This document shows, piece by piece, positions 1 to 64,000 of a stretch of DNA of 64,000 bases. Position 1 is the first letter of the stretch; the number at the start of each line of letters is the position of its first letter. The stretch comes from Amblyornis subalaris (Eukaryota > Chordata > Aves > Passeriformes > Ptilonorhynchidae), in assembly GCA_018881555.1 (NCBI GenBank), contig JACAXG010000054.1, positions 1,736,001-1,800,000 of the forward strand. The letters are read 5' to 3'. Under the pieces are notes generated by a model, which saw only the letters and a list, made by a program, of their open reading frames with translations, searched no databases and was not told the DNA's origin. The position numbers were made by a program, and so were the translations under genes.

Positions 1-779
1 CGCAACTCACGCAACTTAACTATGCCACTATTCATNTCTAATTTAAAAAACAAATATCAAAGACAATCGAATTTCTATTCTGGGTCAACACCATGCTGAC
101 ACAAAGCCAGGAATACACAGTAGCACTGTGCTCTACTACTTATTTGCAGTCAGGAGGGTTCCATCAACCACGAGCTGGACTGACCTGAATAAAGAAAGCT
201 TACAACATATGCGTAGCCTTTGCTGGTTTGCAGTCACTAGGACTATTATACCATCCAGTTGGGATGCCTGCTTTATGGAAGACACATGGGATGCTTTCTC
301 ATTCCTCAGCTGGCCAGTGTGGAAGCTGGCAAAAAGCTATGGGGAGGACTTGCCTCATACTGCATTCACCTTGTTAAAAACCAACATGATGATTTCAAAG
401 AAAAAGATAAAATAGTCTGGTGGATATATATAAATATTTATTATCAGTTTAACTTCATTTTACTAGAAGTCTTTAAACAGTTTTGTTTGTTTGTTTTTTG
501 TTTTTTGTTTTTTTTTCCAAAATGTTGCATCTGACACAGTTGCTACTGTCATAGCTTCCCTGCACTGAGAATGCAGAGCTTACACTTAAGTTTCCAAAAC
601 AATCTATTCAAGATAAAGAACNTTCAACTTTAGTGCATACGGAGCTATTTAAAGATTGGTAAAAAGAACCCCCTTCCCCCTCCCAAATGAAGAGTCTGTT
701 ACAAAGAGATTTCATTACCAAAATGTGAATATACAAATGCTAAAAAAATGCTGGCTTGAAAAAGTGATTTCAGAATTTA
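1..779. other. Downstream flank of SNX9
   Basis: AT-rich, with a T/G-rich low-complexity run at 479-516. In vertebrates SYNJ2 lies downstream of SNX9, but no SYNJ2 exon is recognisable here. This could still be 3'UTR if the distal AATAAA near 436 is used. Confidence 0.4.
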
Positions 780-2445
780 CTGTACACATTGTAACAATTT
801 ATTATATAAGCTGCTTCTACATGCAAGCAGATCTTACATTTGGTGTAAAACATTTATACACATTCTTTACAATTTGTACATATTTAAATGGCTGTATCAA
901 ACAACACTGCGCTACAGAATTTTGGAAGCAAACAACTAAAACTGNGAGGAGAAAAAGACAAGGTTTATAAAATGTGAACAAAACTCGTGACACTGAAAAG
1001 CATCTAGACTTAGGCTTAGTCTGGTTTGGTTTGGTTTCAGGTTATTCAGGCAGACCCAGATTTTCCTTCTAGCACAGAAAAGTAACACCAATGCAAAACA
1101 GAGTAAGGCAACTATTGAACTGGCAGACTGTACCCGTCACTTAGAATGGCTTATTGGTAAAATGCCTTTCTTAGTTGTTGGTTTTTTTTCTAAAATATTT
1201 ATTTTCTAGGCACATTTTAGCAAAAACTGCATTTTGGCTTTCCTGCTTGCCTGTGGCAAGAAATGAATGAATTACTGTAGTTGGTGCCCATTGTGAACAC
1301 AGTTGGTGGTGGCTTTTTTGGTTTGATTCTGTGAAAAGCCAAGGCCTCAAATGGTATTCCAGTAGTATGGAAGAGGACACTGAGTCACTTCATAAAAAAT
1401 GATCAAAGCACAGAGTTTGTGTGATAACTAATGATGTTATTCAGTACTTTTGTCACCTTTTAGTTTGCATTAGAAGGCAACAAAAAGTTAACCCGAACCA
1501 ACAGCACACCACACTACTACATGAAGACCTGAGCTTAGTTCTAATCTGAGGACTTCTACTAGTTGGGGTTAGACGTGGCAGTGTCCCTTCTGCTGAAACA
1601 CTTCAAACTGTCAGAGGGGAAGCTGGCCCTGTACAGCACTGAGAAACACCAGTGCCTTATGGCATAACCTTGGGGGTGTCAAAGTGCTGGTATGGAAAAC
1701 TGCTTTTCACACCTTCCTGAATGGCTCGTTCCTTGTTTGTACTTTGTCTTCTTACACAGTGCATAGCGAAAAAGTGAGCCTGACAAAAGCTCTGAGGTGG
1801 TGCGCCACAAGTACAAGATTTAGTTAGGAGGAAAAAGAAGAAAGGGAAGAATGATTTATATTTACCAGAAGTCATACTGGGAGCAGGATGCCATGGTTGC
1901 ATATGGGAAGCAAAACTTGAGAACAAAGCGTTCATTCAGGAGATTATCATGAACATGTGCCAGAAACATACAGAATAATAATTCCTCCTGGTTACTGAAT
2001 CNCTAGAGAGCTCAGTTGAATATAATGAGTATTAAGTCATTTTCTCAAGTTTGCCTGCTTTCCCACTTAAAAAAGCTACAAATGTGTAATTCTGATGTTG
2101 ATCAAGAGTTTCTGGAAGAACATGTGATAGAGAAGTCTTCATGAAGTCCATGGCAACATATCAGTTTGATAATTTAGAGCCCTATAACTGACAGCATTAC
2201 CCAGCTGTTTTTATTTCAATAATGATACAAATGGGAGAGCTTTCAAGATAGGAGAACCTTATTGTATGATTTAGGCTGATAAACTAGAATTTTAAATAAT
2301 ACTTTTTTTTTTACAACTGATTCTTGTTGGTTTGGGGTTTTTTGGGGGGCTTTTTTTGCAAAGGCTAACAAGTTTTTATTATCATTGCCCCCACATCAGA
2401 AAAGCACTTTGGAGTTGTTCTTTATTGTTGAATGCTCCTTATTCT
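780..2445 (-). other. SNX9: SNX9 3'UTR (3' limit inferred)
   Basis: Runs from the TAG to a candidate poly(A) site about 1.67 kb downstream. It is AT-rich with U- and A-rich tracts; shortly after the stop the transcript has an A/C-rich stretch (2330-2360). AATAAA hexamers also occur near 2375, 2212, 1198 and 436, so shorter or longer forms are possible. No splice sites or ORFs of note. Confidence 0.6.
798..803 (-). terminator. Candidate SNX9 poly(A) signal AATAAA
   Basis: Canonical hexamer on the minus strand in the context TATATAATAAATTG, followed within 60-100 nt by U/GU-rich sequence. Chosen over other hexamers because a long, AU-rich, 3'UTR-like segment precedes it. A second candidate lies near 436-441. 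Confidence 0.4.
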
Positions 2446-63183
<60,738 letters not shown>

Positions 63184-63216
63184 GGCGCTGCCGGCGCGGG
63201 CTGCGCTGCTGCTCTG

Positions 63217-63246
63217 CCCTCCTCCCTCTCTCCCTCCCTCTGTCCC
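63217..63246 (-). promoter_or_regulatory. Predicted G-quadruplex in the SNX9 5'UTR or core promoter
   Basis: On the coding strand five GGG runs are separated by loops of 1-5 nt (loops ACAGA, A, AGAGA, AGGA), satisfying the classical G4 pattern. It lies about 33 nt before the start codon, so it would be in the mRNA if transcription starts upstream. Confidence 0.6.
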
Positions 63247-63720
63247 TGCCGCGGCTGCTCGGTCGGTCGGTGTGTCCGGCCCGCCCGCCGCCGCCGCTGG
63301 GCCGCGCAGGCGGCTCCTCCTCAGCGTCCCCCGGCCGCCGCCGCTGCCTCCTGGGGGCCGCTGGGGGCTCAGCAGCCAAGCCCGGCGCTGGGCAGGCGAG
63401 GGCTGATGCAGCCGCGCTGCGATGCCCCCGCCTCGGCCGCCCTTTTCTCCGGCTCGGCTCAGCACCCGGGGGCAGTGGCGTGGCTGTTTGCCGGCAGCCT
63501 TTCCGTCAGGGCCGGAGGGAGAGAGGAAGGGAGGCACCCGCGGCGCTGCGGTGATCCCCGGGGGAGCCGCCCCGGCCGGTCCCCGGGGGCGGACGGGCCT
63601 CCCCCACCCCCAGTGCCCTCAGCAGCTTTGCTTTGTAGTCGGCATTTGCCCTCAAAATCTCGCTCGCGTGGGGGACAGGGCCCGCAGGAAGGCGTTATAT
63701 GCCCCTCGAGTGCCTTTGAA

Positions 63721-64000
63721 CGGAAATTTCAAAGCAACTGTGCAGCAAGGAAAGCAATTTTTCCGTGGGCCAGGCTGCATCCGCAGCTGTCAGGGCGGTG
63801 TGCGTCGTCCCTCACCTGTCTGAGCCGGGCCTGGGTGTACAGCAGTTAGCAGCAGCAGTAAAAAGCACCAAGGAGCTGCTCAAGGGCGGCAGCGTTCCGG
63901 TTGGGCACTCTATGACCATTTCATAAAAACTGTGACCCCACTTGATTTCTCCCCTGCAGGTGAGACAACAGGGGAGGCTAAAACAAAGGGAATATTAAAA
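63721..64000. other. Sequence upstream of SNX9, nothing identified
   Basis: GC content falls away from the island. I see no exon, repeat or tRNA. In other vertebrates ZDHHC14 lies on this side of SNX9, but none of its exons is visible. Confidence 0.5.

Noticed and set aside
1..779. Exons of SYNJ2, the expected downstream neighbour
   Set aside because: No open frame with splice sites resembling synaptojanin; the gene probably lies beyond the window.

Overview
The window looks like bird nuclear DNA. It holds one protein-coding gene, SNX9 (sorting nexin 9, an SH3-PX-BAR membrane-remodelling protein), which lies entirely on the minus strand. I rebuilt it by translating the reverse complement and checking each splice site. 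There are 18 coding exons, from ATG at 63183 to the TAG at 2446-2448. Coding length is 1803 nt (600 aa plus stop), every junction is phase-consistent, and every intron is GT-AG. The vertebrate protein is about 595 aa and also has 18 exons. Evidence for a bird: CR1 LINE fragments and avian-type endogenous-retrovirus LTRs are the only recognisable interspersed repeats, there are no mammalian SINEs or L1s, and the gene is compact (about 61 kb from ATG to stop). One LTR fragment (36565-36743) resembles an LTR I know from songbird-type genomes, so a passerine is a weak guess.

Layout from right to left, following transcription. 62580-63720 is a CpG-island promoter with the 5'UTR and exon 1, which codes only four residues. 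Intron 1 (19.2 kb) carries an intact solo LTR with a 5-bp target-site duplication, a CR1 3' end and a GC-rich block. Exons 2-3 (41.4-44.0 kb) encode the SH3 domain. Exons 4-7 (24.0-40.3 kb) encode the low-complexity linker with Trp/Asp motifs; intron 4 (13.5 kb) between exons 4 and 5 holds a 0.75-kb CR1 fragment, an old LTR piece and a 29-bp hairpin. Exons 8-10 (19.8-23.3 kb) encode the PX domain. Exons 11-18 (2.4-18.5 kb) encode the PX-BAR yoke and the BAR domain. The 3'UTR runs from 2445 to about 780. The leftmost 0.78 kb is downstream flank.

How the parts work together: SH3 binds proline-rich partners (dynamin, WASP-family activators), the acidic Trp motifs bind endocytic adaptors, PX reads phosphoinositides, and BAR dimerises and bends membrane. 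Residues known to matter in the mammalian protein are conserved here: the Arg-Tyr-Lys phosphoinositide motif at 291-293 and BAR lysines 527 and 533.

I found no previously undescribed gene system. The observations most worth a second look are the intron-4 hairpin, a NAGNAG tandem acceptor at exon 6, a 23-T acceptor tract at exon 11, a predicted G-quadruplex in the 5'UTR, the solo LTR and several small tandem or inverted duplications.
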